Assembly: GCF_000230715.2 (NCBI RefSeq)
Contig: NC_019792.1
Coordinates: forward strand, 2,604,001 to 2,668,000
Direction of reading: 5' to 3'
DNA length: 64,000 nt
Origin: Natronobacterium gregoryi SP2
GTDB taxonomy: Archaea; Halobacteriota; Halobacteria; Halobacteriales; Natrialbaceae
The notes under the pieces were generated by a model that worked only from the letters and a program-made list of their open reading frames with translations, was not told the DNA's origin and ran no database searches. Each line of letters opens with the position of its first letter. Position 1 is the first letter of the stretch. The position numbers and the translations under genes are program-made. Shown in pieces: positions 36,351-45,178 of the stretch.

Positions 36351-36466
36351 GTCGCTCTTGTGAAGTAGATTGTTGATACCGAGAGCTGTAGCTGAAGATC
36401 AAAGAGGACAAAGGCACCGCGACAGCGGTGCCCGATATGTTCCCAATGCACCGCTTTGTGTCCGAG
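36351..36466 (+). mobile_element. IS1595 left-end fossil with transposase start
   Basis: GCTCTTGTGAAGTAGATTGT matches the terminal inverted repeat of the IS1595 elements at 40550 and 56751. It is followed by the same layout: GTAGCTGAAG, a hairpin GGCACCGC-GACA-GCGGTGCC (36413-36432), then ATG (36437) reading MFPMHRFVSE, similar to MFPVEVFRSE of the intact copy. The sequence then runs into an ISH8-type fragment. Confidence 0.65.
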
Positions 36467-36985
36467 TGGCATTGTGGAGCAGGTGGAGCTTCGCTCCAGC
36501 CTGCTTCTCTTTCCGGGCTTCGTATTCACCGGCGAGGAACTCGTGTAACCGCAATACCGTTCCATCGGCGATCATCACGTCCCTGAACCGGTCGATATCG
36601 GCGTCAACAGTGTCAGGGACAGCGACCTCGTCGAGCACGGTCTCGACGAGGTCGCGGAAGTACTCTGCAAAAGACGGCGTCAACCGGTGATAGAAGCCGC
36701 CAGGAGAGATCGTCTCGTCGGCAGTGGAGTTGTAGCTGCGTCTGAAGCCAGCGAGTGTGTGGCTTTCGCCGCGGCGAAGCGGAACACGAATGCCCAGACG
36801 GAGGCGGGAATCTGGAGCTTGCGATCGCGTTCGACCACGCCGAGTTCTCGGCGTGCTCTTCGGGGAACTCGGAGGGAAACAATTAGTGAGCCGACGCATA
36901 ATCCGAGAGGAGGAGGCTTCGTGTTGCACACTCGTCGCCTCCTCGTTCCTCTCGAAAAGATGCCTCGATAAGCCGTCGCTGTCAC
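36467..36985 (-). pseudogene. ISH8-type (IS4 family) transposase fragment
   Basis: The N-terminal third of an ISH8-like transposase. ELGVVERDRKLQIPASVWAF (one frame) continues in the next frame as SHTLAGFRRSYNSTADETIS and then FRDVMIADGTVLRLHEFL, which contains the first DDE aspartate. There is a frameshift near 36775, and everything after HLLHNATRTQ is missing, where it abuts the IS1595 fossil. Confidence 0.85.
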
Positions 36986-37391
36986 GTGGTTTTTCGCTTA
37001 GCTAAAGACGAATATTCCGACACCATTGTACGTTTGCCTATCAGCTAAACGTCACTGTGGGAAACTCGAGGTAGCCAGTTGAATAGTGGTCTGTTTCCCT
37101 AAGTGACGGCGCGTCTCCACGGCCTTCGTCGTGGTATTGCGCCTGTGCAGCGTATAATTGCCCCAACCAGATGCGGTGGTGCCGTGGGTCCCCTCGCTGC
37201 CGTCGAGTTATTGCTCACGGGGGACCTTCGAGTTTACTCTGTTCGCGGCACAGAGGGGGGGGGGTGTCGCGGTGATCGCCGCTCTCGGCTTCCGGACCAG
37301 TGACGTGTGTCGCCAGGAGACTGTCACAGGTCGACTCGTGCTGGATGGCCGAACGAAAAATGAGTGATGCGTTTCTATAGTTGAGTAGCGA
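36986..37391. other. Gene-free region with a 10-G tract
   Basis: About 400 bp with no supported gene, including ten consecutive G at 37255-37264, about 128 bp before the transducer ATG. The right end holds the transducer promoter region (TTTCTATAG about 22 bp before the ATG). Confidence 0.5.
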
Positions 37392-38699
37392 ATGTCCCAA
37401 CCCGACCGGATATCGAAACACGTCGATCTCGAGGACGAATTTAGGCAATTGAACGAGCGGGAAGCTAAGGTACTGCTCCAGAAGCGGACTAACGAATTAA
37501 CTGCGGTCAAACGTGCGAACGAACTGTTCGACGAGGTCGATCGACCGATGACGGACCTCGTCGACACGTACGCACGTGAGTTGCCACAGTGGTTCCAGTA
37601 TCCGTCCGTGGCCGAGGCCCGGATCGAGGTCGGTGATCACGTCGCCGATTCAGGGGGGTTCAAGCGGACATCGCACGCACTGACGGCTGGAGCGAGGACC
37701 GACAACGGGACGGCGGTCTCGATGACGGTCGCCTACACGGAGGAGCGTCCCGACGAAGACGATGGCCCGTGGCTCACCGAGGAACAGGAACTGCTCGACG
37801 TGCTCGTCACCGATGTCACGAACTACGTCGACCGACTCGAGCGCCAGCAGGCTATCGAGGAAGACGTCCAGGCCGCAGTCCAGGAAGTCAGTGCGACATC
37901 CGACGAGATTGCCACGAGCACCGGACAGATAACCGATCTCGTGACCGAGCAGGTCGCGTCGATGGACGAAGTTGCAAGCGAGGTAGCGGGCATGTCGGCG
38001 TCCGTCGAAGAGATCGCTTCGACTGCAGAAGAGGTCGCAGCGACCAGCGAACGGGCTGAATCGCTCTCGGAAGAGGGCCAAGAGGCCGCGACCGAAGCGA
38101 TCGATGTCATCGAGCAGGTCGACGACTCCGCACAGGGTGTCGTCAGCGATGTCGAACAACTCGAGAACCGGATCGACGAGATCGACGAGATTGTCGAGGT
38201 GATAAACGACATCGCAGATCAGACGAACCTGCTCGCGCTCAACGCCTCGATAGAGGCCGCACACGCCGGCAGCGAGGGCGATGGGTTTGCCGTCGTCGCC
38301 GACGAGGTCAAGTCGCTGGCCGAGGAGTCACAGTCTCACGCCGGCGAGATTGAGCGGATGGTCGAGGACATTAAAGAAGACACTGCAGACACCGTCGAGA
38401 GTCTGGAGGAGACGACCGAACAGGTCGATCGCGGGATCGAACAGGTGACTGACGCGATGGAACGGCTCCAGGATATCACGGATGCAGTTCAGGAGGCTAC
38501 CGAAGGGGTCAGAGACGTCTCGAACGCGACCGACGACCAGGCCGCGAGTACCGAGGAGGTCGCGAGCATGATCGACGAACTCGTCGAGGAATCGGAGACG
38601 ATCGCCGACGAGATCGAATCGGTTGCGGACGCGAACGAGAAACAGGTCTCGCGTGTCCACGAGATCGAGGAGCGCATCCACAACTTGACGAGCAGGTAA
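37392..38699 (+). CDS. Soluble methyl-accepting chemotaxis transducer
   Basis: 435 residues with no transmembrane helix. Residues about 45-150 form a GAF-like sensor (ARIEVGDHVADSGGF, TVAYTEERPDEDDGPWLTEE), the same arrangement seen in some sensor kinases. The rest is a long coiled coil with the conserved signalling hairpin LLALNASIEAAHAG and FAVVADEVKSLAEES around 278-312, which binds CheA/CheW. Candidate methylation glutamates (EE/QE pairs) flank it. It resembles cytoplasmic haloarchaeal Htr proteins; the ligand is unknown and no che genes are nearby. Confidence 0.92.
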   Translation: MSQPDRISKHVDLEDEFRQLNEREAKVLLQKRTNELTAVKRANELFDEVDRPMTDLVDTYARELPQWFQYPSVAEARIEVGDHVADSGGFKRTSHALTAGARTDNGTAVSMTVAYTEERPDEDDGPWLTEEQELLDVLVTDVTNYVDRLERQQAIEEDVQAAVQEVSATSDEIATSTGQITDLVTEQVASMDEVASEVAGMSASVEEIASTAEEVAATSERAESLSEEGQEAATEAIDVIEQVDDSAQGVVSDVEQLENRIDEIDEIVEVINDIADQTNLLALNASIEAAHAGSEGDGFAVVADEVKSLAEESQSHAGEIERMVEDIKEDTADTVESLEETTEQVDRGIEQVTDAMERLQDITDAVQEATEGVRDVSNATDDQAASTEEVASMIDELVEESETIADEIESVADANEKQVSRVHEIEERIHNLTSR

Positions 38700-38762
38700 C
38701 GAACGCGAACAGAGCCGACGAGTCCGACACGCTTATTCGCGCCGCGCCATCAAATCCGTGTA

Positions 38763-40481
38763 GTGAGTACCGAGACGCCCGATTCCGATCCGACGGAAAC
38801 CGAAGCGTTCCAGCAGGTCTGTGAGACGCTCGTCGAACGGATCCTCGCGGGCGAGATCGAACGCGACGAGGTCGAGACGGCCAAACTCGAGGCCTGTTCG
38901 GAACATTCGGCCCCCAAGGTGCCGAAAAACTCCGAACTGCTGGATTACGCGCCCAAAGAGCACCGCGAGGACTTAGAGTCGGTGCTCCAGCGCAAACCGG
39001 TCCGCACCGCGTCGGGAGTCTCGCCGGTCGCGATTATGACTTCACCCGAGCGGTGTCCACACGGGAAGTGTCTCTACTGTCCTGGTGGCCCGGACTCTGA
39101 GTTTTCCTCCTCGCAGAGCTACACTGGCGAGGAACCCGCAGCGGCCCGTGGCGTCCAGAACGACTACGACCCCTACGGGCAGGTTCGGTTGCGACTCGAG
39201 CAACTCCGAGAGATCGGGCACCCCGTGGACAAGGTCGAGCTCATCCTGATGGGTGGGACGATGACTGCCCGCTCTCACGACTACCAGGAGTGGTTCGTCA
39301 AGCGCGCCCTCGAGGCGATGAACGACTTCGATGTCGACAAGGAGCCGGAACCAGCCGAGGGCGTCAGCTTCGCCCAGGACCCCGAGGAGTACGAGTGGAC
39401 GTACCTAGAGGACGTCATCGCGGAGAACGAACGCGGCGACATTCGAAATATCGGGACGACGTTCGAGACCAAGCCCGACTGGTGCGATCCGGAGCAGGTC
39501 GACCGGATGCTTGACCTGGGCGGGACGAAAGTTGAGGTCGGTGTCCAGACGACCTACGAGCGGATCAACCGCGAGATGCATCGGGGTCACGGCGTCGCAG
39601 AATCGATCGACGCCAACCAGCGACTGCGAGACGCGGCGTTCAAGGTCGGCTTCCACATGATGCCCGGCCAGCCGGGAATGAGCAAGGAAATGTGTCTCGA
39701 GGACTTCCGCCGACTGTTCGAGCAAGAGCAGTGGAAACCCGACTACCTGAAGATCTATCCGACGCTGATCGTCCGTGGCACTGCGACCTACGACTGGTGG
39801 CACAAAGGCGAGTTCGAACCGCTGGGCAACGAGGAGGCCGCCGAACTGATCGCCGAGATCAAGGAGATGATTCCTCGCTACACGCGACTTCAGCGCGTTC
39901 AGCGGGACATTCCCGCGGACTTTATCGATGCCGGCGTCTGGAAGTCGAACCTCCGACAACTCGCCCGAAAGCGGATGGACGAACACGGCTGGTCGTGTGA
40001 CTGCATCCGCTGTCGTGAGGTCGGCATGAACGACGAGGAGCCCGAGAATATCGAACTCGACGTCATGGAGTACGAGGCCTGTGGCGGGACGGAACACTTC
40101 ATCTCGTTCGAGGACTTCGAGAAGGACCTCCTGGTCGGGTTCTGTCGGCTGCGGTTCCCGAGTGGTGAGGCGAGCAAAGCGAGGCGATCCTCGTCGGACG
40201 AGTCCGACGCAGACCCGGTCCGGCCGGAACTCGAGAACGCCGCACTCGTCCGGGAACTGCACGTCTACGGCTCGGAGGTCGCGATGGGCGACGAGGGTGA
40301 CGGCGACCAGCACCAGCACCAGGGCTATGGCCGTCGCCTGATGAACCAAGCCGAGGAACTCGCCGCCGACGCCGGCTACGACAAGGTGAGCGTGATTTCG
40401 GGCATCGGCGCTCGAGAGTACTACCGCGAGAAGTTGGGGTACTACCAGGATGGGCCGTACGTGAGCAAACGGCTCCGGTGA
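38763..40481 (+). CDS. elp3: tRNA wobble-uridine carboxymethyl-synthesis enzyme Elp3
   Basis: 572 residues (GTG start at 38763). Elp3 is the radical SAM plus acetyltransferase enzyme making cm5U34 in tRNA from acetyl-CoA. The radical SAM cluster is C98-x4-C103-x2-C106 (CPHGKCLYCPGG); the GNAT domain occupies about 430-572, ending GIGAREYYREKLGYYQDGPY. A lineage-specific linker (about residues 468-484, SGEASKARRSSSDESD) is encoded by palindromic DNA. The TGA stop is immediately followed by an IS605-like end (CCTCCTCCTC). Confidence 0.95.
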   Translation: MSTETPDSDPTETEAFQQVCETLVERILAGEIERDEVETAKLEACSEHSAPKVPKNSELLDYAPKEHREDLESVLQRKPVRTASGVSPVAIMTSPERCPHGKCLYCPGGPDSEFSSSQSYTGEEPAAARGVQNDYDPYGQVRLRLEQLREIGHPVDKVELILMGGTMTARSHDYQEWFVKRALEAMNDFDVDKEPEPAEGVSFAQDPEEYEWTYLEDVIAENERGDIRNIGTTFETKPDWCDPEQVDRMLDLGGTKVEVGVQTTYERINREMHRGHGVAESIDANQRLRDAAFKVGFHMMPGQPGMSKEMCLEDFRRLFEQEQWKPDYLKIYPTLIVRGTATYDWWHKGEFEPLGNEEAAELIAEIKEMIPRYTRLQRVQRDIPADFIDAGVWKSNLRQLARKRMDEHGWSCDCIRCREVGMNDEEPENIELDVMEYEACGGTEHFISFEDFEKDLLVGFCRLRFPSGEASKARRSSSDESDADPVRPELENAALVRELHVYGSEVAMGDEGDGDQHQHQGYGRRLMNQAEELAADAGYDKVSVISGIGAREYYREKLGYYQDGPYVSKRLR

Positions 40482-40549
40482 CCTCCTCCTCGCCGTGAGC
40501 GGCGAGGCTTCCCACGGCACCGTACCGCTGGGTTGGGATATTTGCTGGT
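40482..40549. mobile_element. IS605/IS1341-like end remnant, split by IS1595
   Basis: ACCTCCTCCTCGCCGTGAGC with hairpin CTCGCCG-TGAG-CGGCGAG, then a GGGATATTTGCTGGT tail. Closely related sequence occurs at 58400-58470 and, in part, at 60641-60663. The IS1595 element at 40550 inserted into it and duplicated TTGCTGGT. Confidence 0.55.
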
Positions 40550-40610
40550 CGCTCATGGGTAGAGGATTGTTGGTCAGCCCGCAGCAGTAGCTGAAAGTCG
40601 TGGCGGGCAA

Positions 40611-40632
40611 GGGTGGCGCGTTCGCGCCACCC
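40611..40632 (+). promoter_or_regulatory. Hairpin upstream of IS1595 transposase start
   Basis: GGGTGGCGCG and CGCGCCACCC fold into a perfect stem ending 9 nt before the transposase ATG at 40642. The counterparts at 57668 and 36413 have different stem sequence but the same structure and place. Confidence 0.6.
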
Positions 40633-40641
40633 GACGAAAGC

Positions 40642-41526
40642 ATGATTCCACTCAAGACGTTCGTCTCGGAGCGTCGCGCCGCGAACCTGCTCCGACAGGT
40701 TCGCTGGCGTGACGGCGTCTATTGCCCACGCTGCCGTGCCGAATCCGCGATTCGGTACGGCAGCTATCGGGTGTTTCAGCGATATCGCTGTAAGAATTGC
40801 GACCGCACGTTCACCGATCAGACCGGCACCGTCTTTGAACACTCAGCGGTCGAACTCAGGAAGTGGTTTCTCGCCGTCTACACCTACATCCGCTTCAACA
40901 CCAGTCTTCGGCAGTTAGACGTAGAGATTGATGTCTCCTACAAAACAGTGTACCGGCGCGTCCAGCGCTTCCTGCGAGCGCTGGACGCGCCTCAGCCACA
41001 ACTCGAAGGACCAGTCGAGATTGACGAACTGTACGTGAAAGCCGGACTCAAAGGCCGCGAGCGCGACCGTCCGTCGCGCTCGCGTGGCCTATCCACGCGC
41101 GGAAGAGGATCGTACGAACAGGACAAGCTACCCGTGTTCATTCTGGCTGATCGCGGCACTGGCGACCGCTACGTGATCCCAGCGAAAGCCGCTGATGAAT
41201 CGACGATTCGACTCCTCCTTGCTGACCGTAAAGAGGAGTGGCTCACGGTCTATACCGACGGCTTTCGAGCGTACGAACCGCTTGATGAGGACGACGCATT
41301 CGACCGCGAATACGTCGTCCACGGCGACGGCGAATACGCCGATGGAGACGTTCACGTCAATACCTGCGAGAGCCACGGATCGCTGGCGCGATCCTGGCTC
41401 TCGCCCCATCGAGGCGTCTCCAAGGACAAGCTCACGCCGTATCTCCGAGCCTTCCAGCTCCGTCGCCGCGTGTATCGAAAACCGGGAAAAGAAGCGCTGA
41501 AAACCATCCTCAAAACTGCGCTATGA
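40642..41526 (+). CDS. IS1595-family transposase
   Basis: 294 residues from ATG 40642 (MIPLKTFVSERRAANLLRQV). Zinc ribbon YCPRCRAES to YRCKNCDRTF (four Cys), then the ISXO2-like DDE core with VEIDELYVKAG, VYTDGFRAY and HVNTCESHGSLARSWL. The start was chosen because the second IS1595 copy gives exactly the same length from its equivalent ATG, and because upstream in-frame sequence is a hairpin. Intact, probably active or recently active. Confidence 0.93.
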   Translation: MIPLKTFVSERRAANLLRQVRWRDGVYCPRCRAESAIRYGSYRVFQRYRCKNCDRTFTDQTGTVFEHSAVELRKWFLAVYTYIRFNTSLRQLDVEIDVSYKTVYRRVQRFLRALDAPQPQLEGPVEIDELYVKAGLKGRERDRPSRSRGLSTRGRGSYEQDKLPVFILADRGTGDRYVIPAKAADESTIRLLLADRKEEWLTVYTDGFRAYEPLDEDDAFDREYVVHGDGEYADGDVHVNTCESHGSLARSWLSPHRGVSKDKLTPYLRAFQLRRRVYRKPGKEALKTILKTAL

Positions 41527-41620
41527 GTCACCAACAATCTCCGCCACAAGAGCGTTGCTGGTTTACGACTCGTCGGTATGACGGGCCGATGGCGTTCACG
41601 AGAACGGCGTTCTCGTGCAG

Positions 41621-42810
41621 TCCATCAGAAATCATAATGATCAAGATAACTTTTGCAAATATGGACTGAGGAACTGGTCGATCCAAGACTTGGCGAATCC
41701 AAGTCGATCGGTGAGGGTGTTGAAGAGGCGGCGAGCGAGAGTGCGGAACGCGCTCTCGCTCGCCACGACGATTGGTGAAGCATTCCGTTTGAGCACTTTC
41801 CAGACCTGCTCGATTGGATTGAGATGCGGTGAACCGACCGGAAGAAAGACGAGATCGATACCGAGTTGATGTGCGCGCTTGCGCGTGTGCTCACAGATGT
41901 GAGACGAGAAGTTGTCCAAGACGAGCAGAATCCGCGTTCCCGGATTCTGCTCGCGGACCTCCTCCAATGGGGCACAGATGTTCTCTTTCGATTGATCTTC
42001 AGGAAAGGTCAGGACACTTTCGCCGTTGAGCGTATAGCACCCGACCGCTGGTTCGTCAAGCTTCACCAGCGGTCGTTCGAGTGTCGGATCATCGACGTAC
42101 CACAGTCGATGCGAATTGTCGTATGGTTGCGGATGAGAAGCGTCACAAAAACCGACGACAGTTCCTCCATCTGTACAGATATCGTCGTCGAGAACCCAGC
42201 CTTCGTCCTCATCCTCGGGACGCTTGTTATGTGCTGTCTCTGTTTCCTCGTCGAACGCGTCTGCGACGCGTTCTTCGAGGATTTCATCTGCATTTTCTGG
42301 CCGTGAGGGACGTTTTGGACGTGGTTTAGCGTAAGACAGTCCGAGATTCCGGAGGAATCGACCGAGATAATCCGGATGGTACTCAACATCGAACTCTTCG
42401 TCCAAGAGCTGGTGAACTTCCTGTGCTTTCCAGGGCTGTCCCTCCCGGAGAAGTTCTAGAAGACACTCTTGTTCCTCGTCACCGAGCTTCGGGGGCCTTC
42501 CGCCCCCGAAGTTCGGTGTCAACTGACCCAGCCCGCCATCGTTCCATCGACGTGCCCAGCGACTTCCAGTCGACGCAGATTTCCCAACGTCGTCGGCTGC
42601 TTCTTCGTACGTTGCACCCTTGTAGAGACGTTTGACAAAGGTGAGCCGCTTGACGACCTTTGGATCGTCTGCTTCGTCCAGCAGACGATCCAACTCCTCC
42701 TCGCTCAGATGACGAACGAGCTCGCCCCGCCGGTCTCCTCCCATTACCCCGTTCGTCTTAGCCCACGCCCAAAACTTCTGTCACTCATTACGATTTCTGA
42801 TACTGATGGA
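41621..42810 (-). mobile_element. IS630-family insertion sequence A
   Basis: About 1.19 kb. The ends share TCCATCAG followed (after a 6-bp TATCAG spacer on one side) by CAGAAATCRTAATGA in inverted orientation at 41621-41640 and 42785-42810. Exact TA target duplication could not be fixed by eye. Confidence 0.75.
41641..42744 (-). CDS. IS630-family transposase A
   Basis: 367 residues. An N-terminal HTH (YEEAADDVGKSASTGSRWAR), winged-helix-like linker GGRPPKLGDEEQ, and a DDE core: VVGFCDASHPQ, ILLVLDNFSSH and PVGSPHLNPIEQVWK. Complete from ATG 42744 to TAA, consistent with a functional Tc1/mariner-like transposase. Confidence 0.9.
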   Translation of the reverse strand: MGGDRRGELVRHLSEEELDRLLDEADDPKVVKRLTFVKRLYKGATYEEAADDVGKSASTGSRWARRWNDGGLGQLTPNFGGGRPPKLGDEEQECLLELLREGQPWKAQEVHQLLDEEFDVEYHPDYLGRFLRNLGLSYAKPRPKRPSRPENADEILEERVADAFDEETETAHNKRPEDEDEGWVLDDDICTDGGTVVGFCDASHPQPYDNSHRLWYVDDPTLERPLVKLDEPAVGCYTLNGESVLTFPEDQSKENICAPLEEVREQNPGTRILLVLDNFSSHICEHTRKRAHQLGIDLVFLPVGSPHLNPIEQVWKVLKRNASPIVVASESAFRTLARRLFNTLTDRLGFAKSWIDQFLSPYLQKLS

Positions 42811-42846
42811 TAAAACTTCATGTATCTCTAGATGCGGGGGAATAGT

Positions 42847-43868
42847 ATGGCGACGTTGGAGAACGTCTCTGTCGAAGACCTCCGCCAGATCTTGGCGGAG
42901 GTCGATGATGCCGATGCAACAAAGCGGCTCATGGCCGCGATCACCTACAAAGAGATAGAAGATCTAACGCAAGCAGAAGCCGCCGCACTCTATGGATTTT
43001 CCAGCAGTTGGGCCTCGAAATGGTTCAATCGACTCGAACGGCTCGCCGACGAGCCGTTCGAGGAGGTCGTCTACGACAAACCACGAGAGGGCAGACCATC
43101 CGAACTCTCTGACGACGAGCACGAGCAGTTTGTTGAGGTACTTCACGAGTCTCCCGAAGACGTTGGATACGACGCGCCCGCGTGGTCTGTTTCACTAGCG
43201 CGTCACTATCTCTCCGAAGAATTCGGTGTTGAGTACTGCGAACGTCACGTCCGACGACTGATGTCCGAGGCCGGGCTGTCCTGGAAGACAGCCCGGCCGG
43301 AGTTCCACAAGTCCGACGAACGAGCCCAAGAGGCCTGGAAAGAAGGGTTCAAAAAAAGCGCGACAACTTGGACGATGAATACACGATCCTGACCATCGAT
43401 CAGACGCGACAGGTTCTCTCGACGCTGATCTACGCGTGGTTTCCAGAAGGGGAGCGCCCGTCACTCCCGGTGACGGGCGCGTGGGACAGCATCAAACTCC
43501 TCGGGGCAGTCAGCAATAGCGGCGAGACGTTCTTTCTCCTGTGTGAGGAGAATTTCAACAGCGACACCACAATCCGGTTGCTCGACGCTCTCCAAACCGA
43601 GTTCGGCGAGAAAATCTGCGTTGTCTTAGATAATGCCTCCTATTTTACGGCGAACAAGGTGCAGGCATTCGCCGAAGGAACTCCGATCGAACTGTGTTAC
43701 CTTCCACGGGGTTCACCAGAGCTGAACCCCGTGGAAGAGTGCTGGCGACGACTCAATCAAGCACTCGGCAACCGCTTGTTCAACACACTGGATGAACTTC
43801 AAGAGGCTGCACTGACCGCGCTTGACGACATCGAACCGCCGAATGTCTTTACGTACTTATGTCCTTGA
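42847..43868 (+). CDS. IS630-family transposase B, two frames joined at an A7 tract
   Basis: Frame 1 (ATG 42847 to TGA 43392) carries the HTH part: ITYKEIEDLTQAEAAALYGF, then YCERHVRRLMSEAGLSWKTA. Frame 2 (reading in from the A7 run at 43351-43357 to 43868) carries the DDE core: TILTIDQTRQ, CVVLDNASYF and PRGSPELNPVEECWR. A -1 shift in GGG-TTC-AAA-AAA-AGC gives FKKKRDNLDDEYTILTIDQT, the expected IS630 join, and a full-length protein of about 340 residues. Both halves are otherwise intact, so programmed frameshifting or slippage on A7 is plausible; a simple indel mutation is the alternative. Confidence 0.8.
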
Positions 43869-44259
43869 GTATGAGGACGGGGCCACACCGCCGTTACTCC
43901 TATCCCGGCAGGGGACTCGGAGTTATCTTGACCGAGACACCACAGCGGTTCGAGAGTGTGTTTCGAACGTTCTGGGCCTCGGAGTCCCGATATTGTCCGA
44001 TTAGGTGGGCGGTCATGCCGCCTCGGTGTACGTCATACTACGAGACGATTCGACTTAAATATCCGTATAGCTGCTGAACGTGGTCTGTGTCGGCGGTGTC
44101 GGATTCACGCCCGTCGTAAACGGCGGGATTCTCTCCTTGGAAGAAGATAGCCCTCACTGGCCGTTCGCCTTTCTTCGGGTTTCCGCGGGATTCGAGACGA
44201 CCGGCGGCGATTCACCTACTCCGGACAACGAATTTATACGTCGGAAGAGAAGCACGTCC
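43869..44259. other. Gene-free region with IS ends and a promoter
   Basis: No gene. It holds an IS605-like end (44095-44152) and, at 44233-44238, a TTTATA box serving the decayed lipoprotein gene. The right end of IS630 B must lie near its start but could not be placed. Confidence 0.5.
44095..44152. mobile_element. IS605/IS1341-like end remnant
   Basis: CGCCCGTCGTAAACGGCGGG hairpin followed by ATTCTCTCCTTGGAAGAAGA and TAGCC. Almost the same 37-bp tail occurs at 62013-62049, pointing to a shared mobile element. Confidence 0.5.
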
Positions 44260-44660
44260 ATAAAGCGTCGGTCCCTCCTCGGACTGGCTATCGGTACTGT
44301 GGCGCCCCTACCGCGTTGTCTCGGACGGGTTCGTCCTCGGAAGTGACCAGCGACGAACCGACGCTCTCGCCGGGCGAAGAAGCGACGCTCTCTATCGAGG
44401 CACGATCGGTTCGAGGACTCGGGGGTCGAGGAGTTACCGGACGAAGCACACGCAGTTCTCGAGGTAGGCGACGCCGGGGTCGACCCCAGTCCGTCGTCAC
44501 CTGCCGAGTCGTCTCTACCGATCTGGTACTGGCGGTTCGCGCGCTGGAGCGCCGAGGTCCGCGTCCCGATCCGGATTCCTCCTGATTCGCCGCTGGGCAA
44601 GTACCAGTACCCGATCACCGTAAATACGAAGTCGGCCGCGGGTTCGCAGCCGTCCCCACC
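44260..44660 (+). pseudogene. Decayed Tat/lipobox lipoprotein gene
   Basis: The expected start codon is ATA (44260) rather than ATG: -KRRSLLGLAIGTVAPLP-RC (lipobox with R in place of G). A frameshift follows near 44316 to SSEVTSDEPTLSPGEEATLS, and a second near 44418 to VEELPDEAHAVLEVGDAG and on to RVPIRIPPDSPLGKYQYPIT. Its TATA box is still 25 bp upstream. It is not related to the other lipoproteins in this window. Confidence 0.7.
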
Positions 44661-44850
44661 GGTGCGGCCCCAGCAGAGCGACCGATCGTCACGTCGTTCT
44701 GTCCGGCAGAATACGGACCTCCGCTTCTCTCGAATGGGTATCGAGCTATCCACAGCTAAAGCCGCGGGTTTTCGTCTCGCACTCCCTATCATGAATACTC
44801 GTAGCTTCCACTCCCTCCATCCGGCCACGGTGGCCAAAAGCGTCCACGTC

Positions 44851-45150
44851 TCAGACCGCGAGCACCGTATCCACGACCAGCATCAGCGCGAAACCAGCGA
44901 CGAACGTCACCGTCGCCGTGTCTCGAGGGGTTAGCTCTCGGCAGACGTCGATCGTCGCATCGGCCGTGAAGACGGCGAAGCCAATCACGCCGTCGTAGAC
45001 GCGATGGCTTACAGCGGTCGTGACAACTGTCGGCAAGGCATCGATCCCGGTGGCACAGCCGGCGATCACGAGGACGTGATCGGGAGTCACACTGCGAATA
45101 CGCGTTCTGTAGGCAAACTCGAGCGCTCTCAACGAAGTGTACTCGAGCAC
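44851..45150 (-). CDS. Small hydrophobic protein or fragment
   Basis: 99 codons with three hydrophobic stretches, ending TATVTFVAGFALMLVVDTVL AV. The last helix resembles the C-terminal helix of ZIP-type metal transporters, so this may be a remnant of a larger permease. Start and identity are uncertain. Confidence 0.35.
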   Translation of the reverse strand: MLEYTSLRALEFAYRTRIRSVTPDHVLVIAGCATGIDALPTVVTTAVSHRVYDGVIGFAVFTADATIDVCRELTPRDTATVTFVAGFALMLVVDTVLAV

Positions 45151-45178
45151 GCTTCAGCAGCGACGTTCCGGGAGTTAG

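Larger units (their letters stand above)
40550..41554 (+). mobile_element. Intact IS1595-family (ISH4-like) insertion sequence
   Basis: 1005 bp, bounded by inverted repeats (left CGCTCATGGGTAGAGGATTG TTGGT, right complement CGCTCTTGTGGCGGAGATTG TTGGT) and flanked by a perfect 8-bp target duplication TTGCTGGT (40542-40549 and 41555-41562). Carries one transposase gene. Confidence 0.9.

Noticed and set aside
40641-43868. The two IS630 elements and IS1595 as one composite transposon
   Set aside because: Families, ends and orientations differ, and IS1595 has its own target duplication; independent insertions are simpler.
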